NCBI GenBank assembly: GCA_037043455.1
Contig: JAWPHD010010313.1
Coordinates: forward strand, 1-64,000
Reading direction: 5' to 3'
From: Cyrtodaria siliqua
Taxonomy: Eukaryota > Mollusca > Bivalvia > Adapedonta > Hiatellidae
Length of the DNA: 64,000 nucleotides
Every line of letters begins with the position of its first letter. Positions within the stretch are counted from its first letter, which is position 1. Shown piece by piece: positions 25,253 to 37,762 of this stretch. The notes beneath the pieces are model-generated. The model made no database searches. It saw nothing but the letters and a program-made list of their open reading frames with translations, and was not told the DNA's origin. The position numbers and the translations under genes were made by a program.

Positions 25253-28200
25253 TTGTACATGTGTGTATATGCATATACTTCATTACCTACTTCCTTCTCA
25301 CACATATCCTTATCATGTTATTTAGTCTTTCTTTTTTTTCATTGTTTTTTGTTTCCTTCCGTTAGGGATGACACATGGGGATGGGGTACAGTATCCGCGA
25401 TATGCGCATGGAAACAACACATGTTGCTATACCGGAAACTAAAATGCGTTCATGTTGGTTACTCTGCTATTTCTGTTATTACTATTAAGGATATCATGAA
25501 GACGATTAGCAATGGCATAGTGGCCAAAATGAAATCGTTTCAAATGAGATGTTACCTTCCAATACTGCTTACAACATTGGTCCTGATATCGATCAACAAA
25601 GAAGACGTCAGTCTCTTTGCCGTACTCTACCGTATCAAACAACAAAACGTGATATCATACGAATTCAAACACTATCAGTTTATGATAAGACGATATCCGT
25701 TAAGCCAGAAGCAAGTGGATAATATAAAATTTTCAATTCGCTTAGTTATCAATTTATATTGTACAGTCACTGCAACATGGTTTACGATACTACTGATACT
25801 TGCGGGAGACGTACAACCAAACCCTGGTCCATCTACCCTAACAAACTCTAGTTTGACGTCAAAATCTTCCTTCTCAAACGATTCACTAGGCCTTACAAGA
25901 CATTTGTCTTTTGTCCACTATAATGTTCAGAGCATTTTTCATAAACTCGATAGTTTACGGACAGAGCTAAGTGAATTTGACATACTAGCCTTTCTGAAAC
26001 TTAGCTCAACCAAGCTACACTTGATACTGACCTTACGTTTGATACCTTCTCAGCTCCTGAGAGAAAAGATCGCCCTCTAGATAGTCATGGTGGCGTTATG
26101 CTCTATATAAAAAAAGTCTATACATTATAAACGTAGGCATGATCTTGAACCGATGGGAATTGAATGTATATGGGTTGAAATCTTCATGAAACAGAAACAC
26201 ATTCTCTTCGGGTTGTTTTACAGACCACCAAATCCAGACAGCATTCATAATTCCACTATTGAAAATTCAATACACCTCAGTCGATACAAAACATTAACGA
26301 CATATTTATTACCGGTGATTTTAATTTTAATCTTAACAATGCTAATTCCTGTCGGCAAATAACGTCAATGTGTGAACGGTTCTGATTACACCAATGCATA
26401 AATGAACCAACTCACTTCACAGAAAATTCATCTTCAACAATCGACATTAGTTTGGTTAATAATAAAGACAATGTATTGCTAAGCGGTGTAGGGGTCCCCT
26501 TTTTACAACAATATGTTCGTTATTACTGTCCAATATTTGGTATTCTTAACTTTAAAAAGAACCATATTAAATCGTTTACACGGCATATCTGGTATTACGA
26601 TAAAGGAGATTATGATACGTTAAGGCAGATGGCCCTAAATACCGACTGGACTATGCAATACGACAATGATATTAATGTCCACACAAACAATATAACGGAA
26701 CATATAATACACATATCAAAACAATGCATTCCAAATAAATTAGTTCGAATCAAGCCGAACGATCTTCCATGGATTACTACCCCTATGAAATGCTTGATTA
26801 GAAAACGCAAGCGAGCCTATCGAAAAGCTAAACGAAACAATACACCGGCCCAGTGGGCGAAATTTAGAAAACTTAGAAACGAAGCAAATGACCTTTTTCG
26901 GAAAAAACAAAGTTGTCCATCTTCAACAATTGTCTGAAAAACTTAAAACTGAAAATCGATCTTTTGTGATATTAGCAGAGCCTTTGATCGTGTTTGGCAC
27001 GAGGGACTTCTTGCAAAATTAAAGGCTGTTGGTATCACAAGAATTCCCTTAACATGGTTCAAAAGCTATCTTACTGATAGAAAACAACGCGTTGTCCTAC
27101 CAGGTGTCCAATCTGATTGGAATAACATTAAAACCGGTGTTCCCCAAGGCTCCATTTTGGACCACTGTTATTCCTTCTATACATTAATGATATTGTTATA
27201 GACATCAATTCAAATATTCGTCTTTTTGCAGACGATACCGGTTTGTTTATTGTTGCAGATAAACCAATATGTGCTGCGAATACACTGAATTCCGATCTCT
27301 TGAAAATATCAAATTGGGCAGATAGATGGCTTGTCAAATTTAATCCATCCAAAACTAAATCTCTTCTTATTTCACGTAAAGTCAATTTTGTCAACCACCC
27401 ACCAGTTTTTATGAATGACCAAATAAAAACTGAAGTCGATGATCATGAACACCTCGGCGTCTTTTTGTCAAATGATTTATCCTGGCACAAGCACATCGAA
27501 TATATCAAATCAAAGGCATGGCAGAGGATCAACATTATGCGGAAACTTAAGTACAATCTAGATAGAGTGTCCTTAGAAACTATGTATACGTCCTTCATAT
27601 GACCTATTTTAGAATACGGAGATATACTATTTGATAACTGCATACAATATGAAAAATATGAGTTAGACAAAATACAAAATGAGGCTGCTCGGATAGTAAC
27701 TGGAGCAACGAAACTTGTCTCTGTTGGCAACCTATACAAAGAAACTGGGTGGGAAACTCTCGGAAATAGGCGCCGTAAGCATAAACTCGTTATGTTTTAT
27801 AAAATGACAAACCACTTAACTCCCAATTTTCTCTCTGAGCTTGTACCTCCTTCTGTTGGTAATATATCAAGGTATAACTTACGGAACTCTACAAACATAC
27901 AAACTGTCAATGCCAATGCCAACTACCACTATGATTCTTTTCACCCCTCTGTTATTCGCGAATGGAATAACTTAACCGAAGAATCACGGCACGCCGAAAC
28001 AGTTATTTCCTTCAAAAACTCGCTTAAACGTAATCAAAACAGAATTCCCAAACACTATCTCTTCGGAGAAAGAAACATATAGATATTGCATACTAGACTG
28101 CGTCTAAATTGCAGTTCCCTTAACAATGATCTGTTTTCCAAAAACATGGTAGACTCGCTTATTTGTACATGCGGATGTGTTGAAAACGGTGACCACTTCT

Positions 28201-28277
28201 TCTTTAAGTGCAATAAATATACTGATATTAAAAATGTATTGGTAAATTCATTACCCGTCTCCCAAATATTACACTGA
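25253..28277 (+). pseudogene. LINE-1 ORF2 (2A-like, endonuclease, reverse transcriptase), decayed
   Basis: This is the polyprotein of a non-LTR retrotransposon. A hydrophobic segment is followed by GDVQPNPGP (25,805-25,831), a 2A-like motif. The apurinic-type endonuclease begins at about 25,905 (SFVHYNVQS) and loses frame near 25,990, where the catalytic-Glu motif region falls in another frame with a TAG. Endonuclease C-terminus and linker lie at 26,150-26,937. A deletion near 26,935-26,965 removes the reverse transcriptase fingers; the palm resumes with DISRAFD, then GVPQGSIL and LFADDT (27,222-27,239). Thumb and C-terminal parts follow, ending in a Cys/His knuckle (CTCGCVENGDHFFFKC). Several frameshifts and a stop at 27,600 are visible. 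It is a dead copy; the exact clade is undecided. Confidence 0.85.
25805..25831 (+). other. 2A-like motif in LINE ORF2 leader
   Basis: The residues GDVQPNPGP follow a Leu/Ile-rich stretch (TWFTILLILA). The canonical ribosome-skipping motif is D-V/I-E-x-N-P-G-P; here Gln replaces Glu. 2A-like motifs at the N-terminus of APE-type LINE polyproteins are reported from invertebrates. Activity of the Gln form is doubtful. Confidence 0.7.
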
Positions 28278-28790
28278 AAACACTTCTATTTGGAGATCAA
28301 AATGTATCGTACGATACAAACATTCTTATATTCGGTGCGGTACACAATTATATTAAAAACTCAAAACGTTTTAACTAGTAGATCGATTATTTTCTTTTGT
28401 TGAATTCCCAAATCAACTACACTCCCATTCCCTGTGTCGCCCCAAATCCCCCTTTTTTTTTTTTTGTTAAAAATGATTTACAATGGAGATTTATAAATAA
28501 ATATTAAGAACAATTAAATGTATTTGCAGAATCTATTCATTTAATTCTTTGTCTGTTTGAATTTCGTATTTTTCAAGTTGCTTTCTATTTTTTCTTTTTG
28601 TTACGTTTTATTATTTCAATTATATCTAAGCATTATTCTAGAATAATATATATATATACCAAGAACTTACAAACATTTTTTTTACACTAAGTAATTTAAG
28701 TGCTCATACTTCCATAATGTATATTGTGAAAATATCTAATTATTGCTGTTTACTATGCCATCAATTGTGTACAATTAATATCATACCTAG
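28278..28790. other. LINE-1 3' flank and spacer
   Basis: AT-rich sequence with a T12 run near 28,455 and a (TA)n near 28,650. It probably includes the LINE-1 3' UTR; no sharp 3' end is seen. Confidence 0.4.
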
Positions 28791-28953
28791 GAGAAGAACA
28801 TCAAGTTTCAAGTTTCAAGTTTCAAGTTTCCAAAGGTCCATTATCATACTGTTTTATTCAGCAATCGGCAAATTTTGCCTTTGGCCATTTACAAAGTTTT
28901 ACAAAGAAATATGGCAAAGACAACACATATTGTAATAAACATATATAACATAA

Positions 28954-31900
28954 TTACACAATTAACAATACATTACATGTATATTTATCTTGCGAAACAA
29001 TCATATTTTCAAGGGTATTTTTTCTTATTACAAGAGCTTCTTGGATAAATTTTGAAATTTTTAACAACATTTTTCCATTTTTAGACGACATGATATATGT
29101 AAATTTATTGAGTGTAGGCCAAGCTATGCGGCCTAAGTATTTAGTACGAATATCATTGTATTTAGTACAACACAGCAAGAAATGATATTCTGACTCAATA
29201 ACATTCTGATTACAAAGTTTACATAATCTATTAGCACGATCAATACCATTATATCGCCCGGTCTCAATTTCAAGAGAATGTGAACTTAATCTTAAACACG
29301 TAAAATGTTTTCGTAGAGAATCACTTTTAAGTTTGTCAATATAATCTTCATAGCAAAATGTGTTTTTAAATTTTACATAATAATCAAGTTTAGGCGAATT
29401 ATATATACTCATCCTCCATTCTTGAACAAACTGGTCTCGCAATCGCCTTTTAAGTAAAGGTAAATAATTGGTATTGATCCTAAAATCCTTTGCTAAATTC
29501 GAAAAACCAAGATTGTCAATAATAGTTCTAATTCGATTAGCCCAACAGCTTCCGTTTATGCTATTACATTGTTCAATATATATACTGTATACAAGTGAAT
29601 TAACATCACTCATTAATTTTAACCAACATTTTAACGATCTTTCTTTACTTATAACAGTTAATGGAAATCGCCCTAATTCACCATAGACAGCATAATTGGA
29701 TGTCTGTTGACATACTCCCATAACATGCTTGCAAACTTTGATATGCAGTTTATCCACTTCTTCATAAGTATACACGCCCCACACTTCAGCTCCATACAAT
29801 ATAATTGGTACAACCATTGAATCGAATAAGGACCATTTGGTTTTTACATCTAACGGTATTCTATCGAATACAGATTGCAAATTATGATATGCCCTTAGGG
29901 CTTGATCGGATAAAGTTTTAACAGGGTTTGACAGGTTACCGGTATGAGTAAATGTAATGCCTAAATACGTAAAACTATCTACGATTCCTACTTTTTCGCC
30001 ATTTATTAAAAACTCCACATTATGATTTTTTTTCCTTTTTTCGAAAATACATACTTAAGTTTTATTTATATTTATTTTTAAACACCACTTATGTGAGTAT
30101 TGGTAAATACTATCTATCTGAGACTGTAGGCTATTTGGGTCCGTTGTAAATAACACAATATCATCGGCAAAAAGGATCAGATACCTTGTCAGCATATTTA
30201 GGTCATTATCAGTCAATGTATCAAAATTAATATTAGCGACAATATCATTAATAAACAAAATGAACAAAATGGGTGACAGTGGCTCTCCTTGCTTCAAGCC
30301 CAACGTGACGTCGAAGAACTCTGACAAATCCATATTCGATGAAAGTTTAACACATGATTACACATTGTTATATATAGCCTGTATCATACGTACCATTTTG
30401 CAGCTAATACCAGATTAAAGTAATTTCACCCACAGAGCATCTCTTATAACAGTATCAAATGCTTTTTCATAAACAAAAAATACACACCATAATTTAGAAT
30501 TAGCCGATAATACCTTTTGTATAACAGAATGCAAGATAAATACTGCGTCAGTGGTAGAGCGCTTGTCACGAAAACCAAATTGTACGTCATTAAAAACATG
30601 CTCGGTTTCACACCACTTATTTATTCGGTTTCTTAACGTTAGAGAAAATATCTTAGCAATAACATTTACTAATGTTATTCCTCGATAGTTAGAAGGATTA
30701 CCAATATCAACTTTTTTATGAATAGGGACAATTACACATTTACACCAAGCCTCGGGATAAATTCCAGAGTCATAGATAATATTAAACATTGTACACAAAT
30801 AAGGACTTATAAAATCGTTCGCTTCAATCAAGAAATCATCTACATTGTTATAATAATCGGCGCTTTTATTTCTATTCAATGAAGAAATCGTTTTGCGTAT
30901 TTCTGCGATACTGAACTGAGCATCAAGCATTTCAATGCGTACCGTCTCATCTGGGGTCCGGCAATGATCCTCTACGTTTAAGTGATCATGAGGTGTATTA
31001 GAAATTGACGTAAAATGGTTAACAAAATCGCTCATACTTATATCGTTTTGATTCTTGTTTATCTTGTTAGTGAACTTTTTAATGTATTTCCAGAATTTTC
31101 TTGGTGATTTTTTACTTAAATTCGATAAGTTACATTTCTCTTTCATATCAAAAACACGTTTAGTATTACGTTTTGTATATGCAAATTTACTCCGACTTGA
31201 TAGAAATAACCTTTTATTTTCCTCGGAGACATGCTCTGCAAGATCTCGTTTACATTTAAGAAATTCCGATTTAGCTTTACGGCAATTTGCGTCGAACCAC
31301 GGCGTTTTCGTTTTTTTAGTATGTGGTTTTGGTGAGTATGATTTACCAAAACATTGAAAAGATATATTATACACTATGTCGGAAAGAGAATCGATACATC
31401 TATTTATATCGCATTCACCGGATTTAAGTTTTGCCGATATATTATCGAAAACATGTTTTTTTGAGTTAAGTAGGTTTAAGAAACTCTCCGACTCTGCAGG
31501 GTTCCATACTATCTTATCGACATTACGGCGATTTTTATGTCCATTTTCACTTGACATATAATTTAACGAAAATGTAATGGGACAATGTTCCGAAAATTCT
31601 GTCAAATCAAACACAAAAACATCAGATAAAGATTTAACATTGCTAATATTAGTTATTAAACAGTCAAGAGCGCTCGAAACAGCCCTGTTTCTATACAAAC
31701 TATGATTAGTACATTTACCATGACAAAGGCGTCCGTTCACAATATGCACATTGTTTTCTTTACATAATGTCAATAGCTTATTACCGAAAGAATTCACGTG
31801 CAAATCATTATTAGTACGATTTGGTATATCGGTAATGTATAGATTTGTATTCGGCATATTAACATAACGGTCTAAATGTATGTCATCAATGTAATCCAAT

Positions 31901-32399
31901 ACATGACCCGGTGCATTTAAGTCACCTGACAAATATACATCGCCTAGGTCACTATAGTGTCTTATATCAGTACTCAAGTGTTGAAAAATATCGAATTCGA
32001 AAAGACTGGAATTAATATTCATATATAAATTAGAATCTTCTGGAGGAATATAACATGTACAGAAAAAAGCATCATCATCGGTATGTAGAAAACTTTTTAA
32101 AGTTTAAACAATATTATACCATTCAGATTTGTACTGACTAGTTCTAAATTGTTTAAGCATTTATTTTTATAGTATACAACGACGCCTCCGCTATTCCTCT
32201 TAGCTTTGCGGTTAAATTTAGGACGTGGACAATTAAAATAACTATACCCGTCAATATTGATATTCGATATTTTTGAATTCCAGGTTTCTGTAAATAATAA
32301 AATATCAAAATCTGAAATAAAGTTTAAAAAGTCACAATCATGCAATTTTGACCTGATACCCTGAATGTTCCATAACAGAAACGACAATTGTTTCGACAC
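28954..32399 (-). pseudogene. LINE-2 ORF2 (endonuclease and reverse transcriptase)
   Basis: The endonuclease starts at 32,399 (LLWNIQGIRSKL, then LFTETWNS with the catalytic Glu) and continues after a break near 32,097-32,022 with LSGDLNAPG and SEHCPITF (terminal His). The linker is basic. The reverse transcriptase shows NYRGITLVN, FGFRDKRSTTDA, then FFVYEKAFDTV, where the catalytic Asp of motif A appears replaced by Val. After a gap at 30,415-30,333 come GLKQGEPLSP and LILFADDIVLF (near 30,150-30,175). The last frame, 30,018-28,954, carries FTYLGITF, LYGAEVWG and a zinc knuckle (CKLCNQNVIESEYHFLLCC). Three frame breaks and the motif A change indicate inactivity, but the copy is recent. Confidence 0.88.
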
Positions 32400-32405
32400 A
32401 ACTTC

Positions 32406-32738
32406 CTAGTTCATATGCTCTGGTTCTGGGATAGAGTCCGCAGTAATCAACACATCATTAATGTAAAGTTTATCGTACGAAAGAACGGCACGCTTATTCT
32501 CTGATTTGGCCTTGATCATAACGGGAATCAGCTTACGTCGTCTCTCTTGTATGGCTTTCGGAAATTGATCACTCACACGGAACTGAGAATTGTTAAGTTT
32601 ATCTCTAGCTTTTTGTTTGACTGAAAGTTTATCCTGATAGAAATTAAATTTCACCACAATAGGCCGTTTTTTGTTGACATTATACCGACCAATCCTGTGC
32701 GCACGATCAATTTTCACTGTTTCATGGGAATTTGGCAT
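32406..32738 (-). pseudogene. LINE-2 ORF1, C-terminal 110 codons
   Basis: Only the C-terminal part remains open. It shows IDRAHRIGR, a KRPIVVKFNF strand, and 'QERRRKLIPVMIKAK', a pattern seen in L1-type ORF1 RNA-binding domains (compare the same motifs in LINE-1 at 24.0 kb). The stop is 7 bases before the apparent ORF2 start, so the two frames are nearly contiguous. The N-terminal coiled coil was lost by 5' truncation. Confidence 0.75.
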
Positions 32739-32750
32739 ATCCAGTTTATT

Positions 32751-33018
32751 GACAAATTATAAGTATCTTACTTTCGTTCTAATCGTTTTCCTTCTATTGT
32801 GTATAAATAATATGTTGTAAAAAGCTTGTGAAATAAAATATGTTTAAACCAACATCTTCATATATTTCTTGAAATTGATTGTTTTACATCGGTGTTATAA
32901 AACATGCAAAAGTAATGAAGTAAGTCTGATCAATTAACTAAAATATAATTGAAGTTTGTCTGATCAATTAATTCAATATAAATTACATGCTTTCAAATAA
33001 TGTCTAAGTGAAAATGAA
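32751..33018. other. Flank of LINE-2
   Basis: AT-rich with a diverged direct repeat of 'gtctgatcaattaa' (32,926 and 32,957). No gene. Confidence 0.4.
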
Positions 33019-33029
33019 TGAATAAGAGC

Positions 33030-33060
<31 letters not shown>

Positions 33061-33072
33061 ATAATAATAATA

Positions 33073-33134
<62 letters not shown>

Positions 33135-33135
33135 G
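33030..33135. repeat. (ATT)n / (AAT)n foldback microsatellite
   Basis: A short (ATT)n tract, a short (AAT)n tract and a longer (ATT)n tract lie head to tail. The first two can pair as a hairpin. The Asn-rich frame on the minus strand is an artefact. Confidence 0.9.
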
Positions 33136-35378
33136 TGTAGTAGTAGCAGAAGTAATAGTAGTAGTAATAGTTGCAGTAGTAGTGAAAAAACACGATACCA
33201 TGTATTCGTGTTATAAAATCATCAATGATAATCCAAATAGGGTTCACACTGTTAGCAGTTGTACATATGTTTGTAATAAAAGTGTAGCTAGATCACACAA
33301 CAACACTTATTATAGCCTTGACGCATCAAATAAATTGATATTAATTAGTGTATTCTTAAATTACGTTACAATTGCACATGCTAGAGTATGTTACAGATTA
33401 CAGTAGACAACATTTTAGAGTTCGTTACAATTACACATTTTTTAGCCGAGTCGTCGAGTTTGGCGGACCTAACTATTTCTTTAACAAGTTATTGACTCGA
33501 TATGAAGCCTAGTTTAGTGCCTTAGTTCCTAAGTGGTATTAATTGTTATAATTATTTTATACTTTATTGATGTATGATCATTCTAAGAGTGAACACTATG
33601 TGTACACAACCGTATTCTAGCTAGGTCATGAAATGTGTGTCTCATAAGTCGTGTATACGGCTGGATATAAAAGCATTAAATTGTAATGTAATGAATGTAT
33701 ACATGTGTATGTAATGTTATATGTGACACTTTAATAAACAATACAATTGATTGAATTTAAATTGAATATGCAACTGAAACACATGATAATCGACACCCAA
33801 TATTCTTCAGATTGCTACAATCCCTTTAAGCATGCTATTTATTGCCGTTACGGTAGATTGCGCAATTACAAATTAATTCTACGCGCGTTGTTTGGTTTAA
33901 TCACGGTTGTTAAACAAATCAACACCACCTTAGAAAACTAGCGCCTTTTAATCAATTATGTAGTAAATGGCTGGATACATTAATTTAGTAATTCAATATT
34001 TATTTGGCATAACATTTACATGTTCATTGCCTAAACAAGGCGGACTACAATACACAATATTTCAGAGAAGAGTACAAACAAACATACATACTTCATTTAG
34101 AGAATGAATATGTATATTTCAGTGGAATAGTTATAATTCTTTCGTTCTATCTAAGGCATTTTATCACATGTTATTACCATTATCAAGATTGTGTTTGAAA
34201 AGCATTTATATTTTAAGACTTTAGACTCTGACTACCGTTACATCCATATCCGACTAATAAAATTTAAGTTGTTTATCCGTTTACCCATCAAATAAAATGT
34301 ATAATTTGCTTCAACGGACCTCACGCACTATACAAATCACTCCACTTTACTTTGAGATCACGAGGAATAAGTGACAAATACACGTGACTCTGTTTCACTT
34401 ACCCGAGTTACATAACGAAAGGATATTACCACTAATGTTATCAATATTATTGTGATTATTAGTCAAGGATTAAGTCTTATTCTCGTTTGACTGAATGGAT
34501 ATGACGTAGCCAACATGTAAGTATTTATAAGAGAACAAATTAACATCATAAATCATTTATAGAATACATGATAATAACATAGTTCTCAGATATTATATTT
34601 GGCGAGGAGGCTCGAGCCTTATATAAGATGCAAGTTATATGTATTTGAATTTACAAACACATATTATATTACACGCAAATATGTTTACACACATATGCAA
34701 ATAGAAACACTAATTATCACTATTGCAAAGTTCGTTGTCTATATATATATATTTTGCTAACCGTATTAACAGTCCAGTTGCTTGTGTGTTCATAAGTGAC
34801 ATTAATTTAGTAGATAGTAATAAAACTGTGTATGTATTAGCTAAACGTAGTCTCTGGCAGTTTATATATAGGCTTAGGGCTACTTATATATAATATACGA
34901 ACTGTACTAGAAAGTATTTTCTTTCCAAAAATCTAAATATTAATGCAGAGTTCTGATAATAACTTTCGTAAATGTGAATTTGAAAGTAAACACGCATACT
35001 TCCACTGAAATCAGTATTGAACATCATTCAAATTTAACTGAAAACTGAATATCCAAACGATGTTAAAGCCAATATAATATAAATTCTCGTTTTTCAGTAA
35101 TGCGGATACGATAAAAGATAAGCGTACCTGTCTAGCGATCTGTATCCGATTGGTCAAACGCGTCTAGCGTTCTGTATTCGGATTGGTCAAACGGTTAACG
35201 ATGAAAACGCGAAAAACGGGTTTTTAAACGGATTAACGATAAAAGAACGAACGGTCGCAAAACGGGTTTGCAACGGCCGTGTAACGTAAAAACTCGGTAA
35301 TAAAACGCTGCCATCTCTGTACTACAAAATTGCTGATAAATTGTAAAAGTATAGCTGTTAAATCATTAATATTTTGTT
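33136..35378. other. Non-coding stretch, nothing firmly recognised
   Basis: No gene. A cluster of 'aacgg' words (35,190-35,290) looks like a decayed short repeat; the remainder is AT-rich. Confidence 0.4.
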
Positions 35379-35627
35379 TTCATGGAAAATCCGGAGATTG
35401 TATTCTTAAATCCGGAGAGCATCTGAAAATCCGGATTTTACACGGAGATTTGGCAGCCCTGCTCCTCTGACTAGGGAGCGTAACCAATTCGGGAGATAGC
35501 TGATAAACTGTGTGAACATGTTGTTTTGATGGAAAATCCGGAGAATGTACACTTAAATTCAGAGATCCAGAGAGCGAATGAAAACCCCGGATAATCCGGA
35601 TTTTATCCGGAGATTTGGCAGGCCTGG
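35379..35627 (+). repeat. Two diverged copies of an ~90-bp 'aaatccggaga' motif
   Basis: 35,379-35,462 and 35,529-35,627 share 'tggaaaatccggaga', 'aatccggatttta' and 'cggagatttggcag' in the same order. Function unknown. Confidence 0.65.
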
Positions 35628-35886
35628 ACTAGTAACACAATATTTATGGCCCCTTGATAAATGGAAAAACGCCTTATTTATCCTTATGAGCACTCTAGCC
35701 AACCAATAATAGCCTTTGCTTGCCATTGGTACCATGTACTATCTATGTCCGTTATCCGACTTAATTTGTCGGCAGTTGAAACGTTAACACCCATTGCTTA
35801 GCATCGGTGGTCATCGGTAACACGGTTAACCAACGTGGTGTGCAAGCCACGATTATGAACGAACCCAATTGCAGTGTTATTCATAT

Positions 35887-36422
35887 AGGGAATATAGCGA
35901 CACAGCCAAACATCTTGATTATTGAGAGTTCTGAAAAACTTGGCAAAGGGTGAAATAATTATCAAAATCGGATGATAAACAAAGAAGATAGGATCGTTTG
36001 AAGGTTCTGTTGAAATGGATATGGAAACCGCCATTTTTAGAGCTATGCCATGACAGTTCTAAACGACCATTTATGGAATATTGATAAATATGGACTTTAT
36101 TCATTTATAGGGGGAATAATTAAAGTAACTGTATAAAGTATATGTATAACTAATGACAATAAAGCTGTATATGCCCAGTCAAGGAGTGTGCATTCATTTG
36201 CAGTGCTTTGCTTTGCATTACATGCTATTTATCAATATTCCATATATGGTCATATGGAACTATGACGTCATAGTTTTCAAAATGGCGGCTCCAATAACCA
36301 TTTTAATACAACCTTCAAATTGTCATATCTTTCTTGTTTATCATCCGATTTTGATAATTCTTTCACCTTTTTTGAACTCTCATTAAACGAGTTGATTGGC
36401 TGTGTCGCTACATTCCCTTTAA
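35887..36422. mobile_element. Foldback MITE with TTAA end, copy 3
   Basis: Third member of the foldback family. The right end is TTAA at 36,419-36,422; the left end starts AGGGAATATAGCGACACAGCC without a clean TTAA. The right arm has CCATATATGG (36,240-36,249), the palindrome TGACGTCA (36,263-36,270) and CAAAATGGCGGCT (from 36,278). Confidence 0.8.
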
Positions 36423-36999
36423 GTATCAGGTGATACGACTCTAACTCTAACCCTTTCAAACCTCGAAAGTAACCTCAGTTACCGTCCCTAGATTATAATC
36501 TCCAACCAACAGTAATTGATGTAGTCTTATTATTAATATTAAGATTATTTTATCATCTTTGTTTTTATATTTTTAATCGCGAGTAAAGGCACTTAACGCA
36601 CACAAGGCAACACAGCCGACGACGATGACGACCGACATGGCATTAGATATATTAGCCCATTCCTATAAACCAAATCACACCTAAGCAAAAAGTAATTCTT
36701 ATAACACTGATCTCTACTTGACCTCTGATCACTTCAAATAGAAAACGTAAATGCCATGTTCAATTGTCACAACATTTGTGTTTGGTCACTTTCTAACAAA
36801 CTTTATGCGTTGGACCTTTCAAACTTCGCTTATATTTGTTTCTTGGGTACCAAAACTCGACTTGATTTTCATTGTTTCAGTTTGTCATAAGTTTTAACTT
36901 TCTTGTTTAAACCTTGTATTGATCAAAGATTTGCCATGTCCAATTAGTACCAACTTGAACATTTACATTTTACATGCAAATTGCTTTTTTTCTCTGCAG
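36423..36999. other. Region upstream of the RPA-like exon
   Basis: No coding signal. It ends in a pyrimidine-rich run and AG (36,998-36,999) that can act as a splice acceptor for the following exon. Earlier exons of that gene, if any, were not found here. Confidence 0.4.
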
Positions 37000-37201
37000 A
37001 TCTCCTGTCAAGCTCCTAAACGTGGTAAAAGTTCAAAGCAAGAAATAATTAGGTCAGTTTGACATAAAGTTAAAGAACCAAAGCATAATAACACAGTCGA
37101 AAAAACTCAGCTTCTACTTTGAAGTTCCAAAAGAAGACATAATAAAGGATCCTGACATCTCAACAATCAAAGACATCAAAATGCTGCCTAGTCAAACTAG
37201 G
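37000..37201 (+). pseudogene. RPA-like gene, exon A
   Basis: An open frame of about 67 codons with a single TAA (37,046-37,048) starts after TTTTTTTCTCTGCAG and ends at AGG followed by the donor GTAAGA (37,202). The protein reads SPVKLLNVVKVQ..., ...KLSFYFEVPKEDIIKDPD..., and joins exon B in phase 0. The strand pattern suits an OB-fold single-stranded-DNA-binding domain of the replication protein A type. It could be a host gene fragment or the RPA-like gene of a mobile element such as a Helitron/Helentron. The stop codon makes it a pseudogene. Confidence 0.6.
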
Positions 37202-37380
37202 GTAAGATTTTAAATGTGACTTAAGCAGTCTTGGAAATAACCCACTAGACCAAGGCCCGGGGCTAGTTAACTATCAATCGGGCTAGTTCACGGCCTAGTA
37301 GGTTTTAAAAAAACAGCGATCTCGTACACATGCGTCGTATAATAGACACTGCTGATATGAGTCTTTATGACACTACTCCT

Positions 37381-37762
37381 TACACACAAGATGCCTTTTT
37401 CCCCGCAATAAATAATGTCGAAGTACCTTTCCGACGATCACATACACAAGTTTAAAACGCCTTCATGAATCTGTTTGCTAGGACGCCATTTGCATTGAGA
37501 ATGCCGGAAGTTGATAGCAAAGCATGATATTACATTTACCAATCTCTCAATTTCATTGCTTCAATATTTAAATCCAATTTATTTTATCCAATAAAATATT
37601 TTAACGGATATTTGTGCAGTCTTGCTATCAATTTCCGGTATCCTCCATGCAAATGGCGTCCTGGAATACTCAGATTCTTGAAACCGTTGTAAATTTGTGC
37701 TTCTGATCGTAGCAAAGGTACTTGTACATTATTTACTGCGCTGAAAAGACATCTTGTGCATA
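37381..37762. mobile_element. Long-armed foldback element in the RPA-like intron
   Basis: Arms of about 130 bp (37,381-37,516 and 37,630-37,762) are imperfect reverse complements, with shared words 'aggacgccatttgcat', 'gatagcaa', 'aataatgt' and 'aagtaccttt'. The centre is short and AT-rich. It is a non-autonomous foldback transposon with no coding capacity. Confidence 0.75.

Larger units (their letters stand above)
28797..32750 (-). mobile_element. LINE-2, 5'-truncated non-LTR retrotransposon
   Basis: Minus-strand element with the ORF1 C-terminus (32,738-32,406), ORF2 (32,399-28,954) and a 3' UTR ending in four copies of GAAACTT (plus-strand 28,800-28,830). It is truncated at about 32,750, so most of ORF1 is missing, as is typical of target-primed retroposition. 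It lies tail to tail with LINE-1. It is much better preserved than LINE-1 and therefore probably younger. Confidence 0.85.

Noticed and set aside
31055..31561. Plus-strand frames of 61-100 codons over the LINE
   Set aside because: Antisense shadows of the LINE-2 ORF2.
33004..33201. Asn-rich minus-strand frame
   Set aside because: Translation of the (ATT)n microsatellite.
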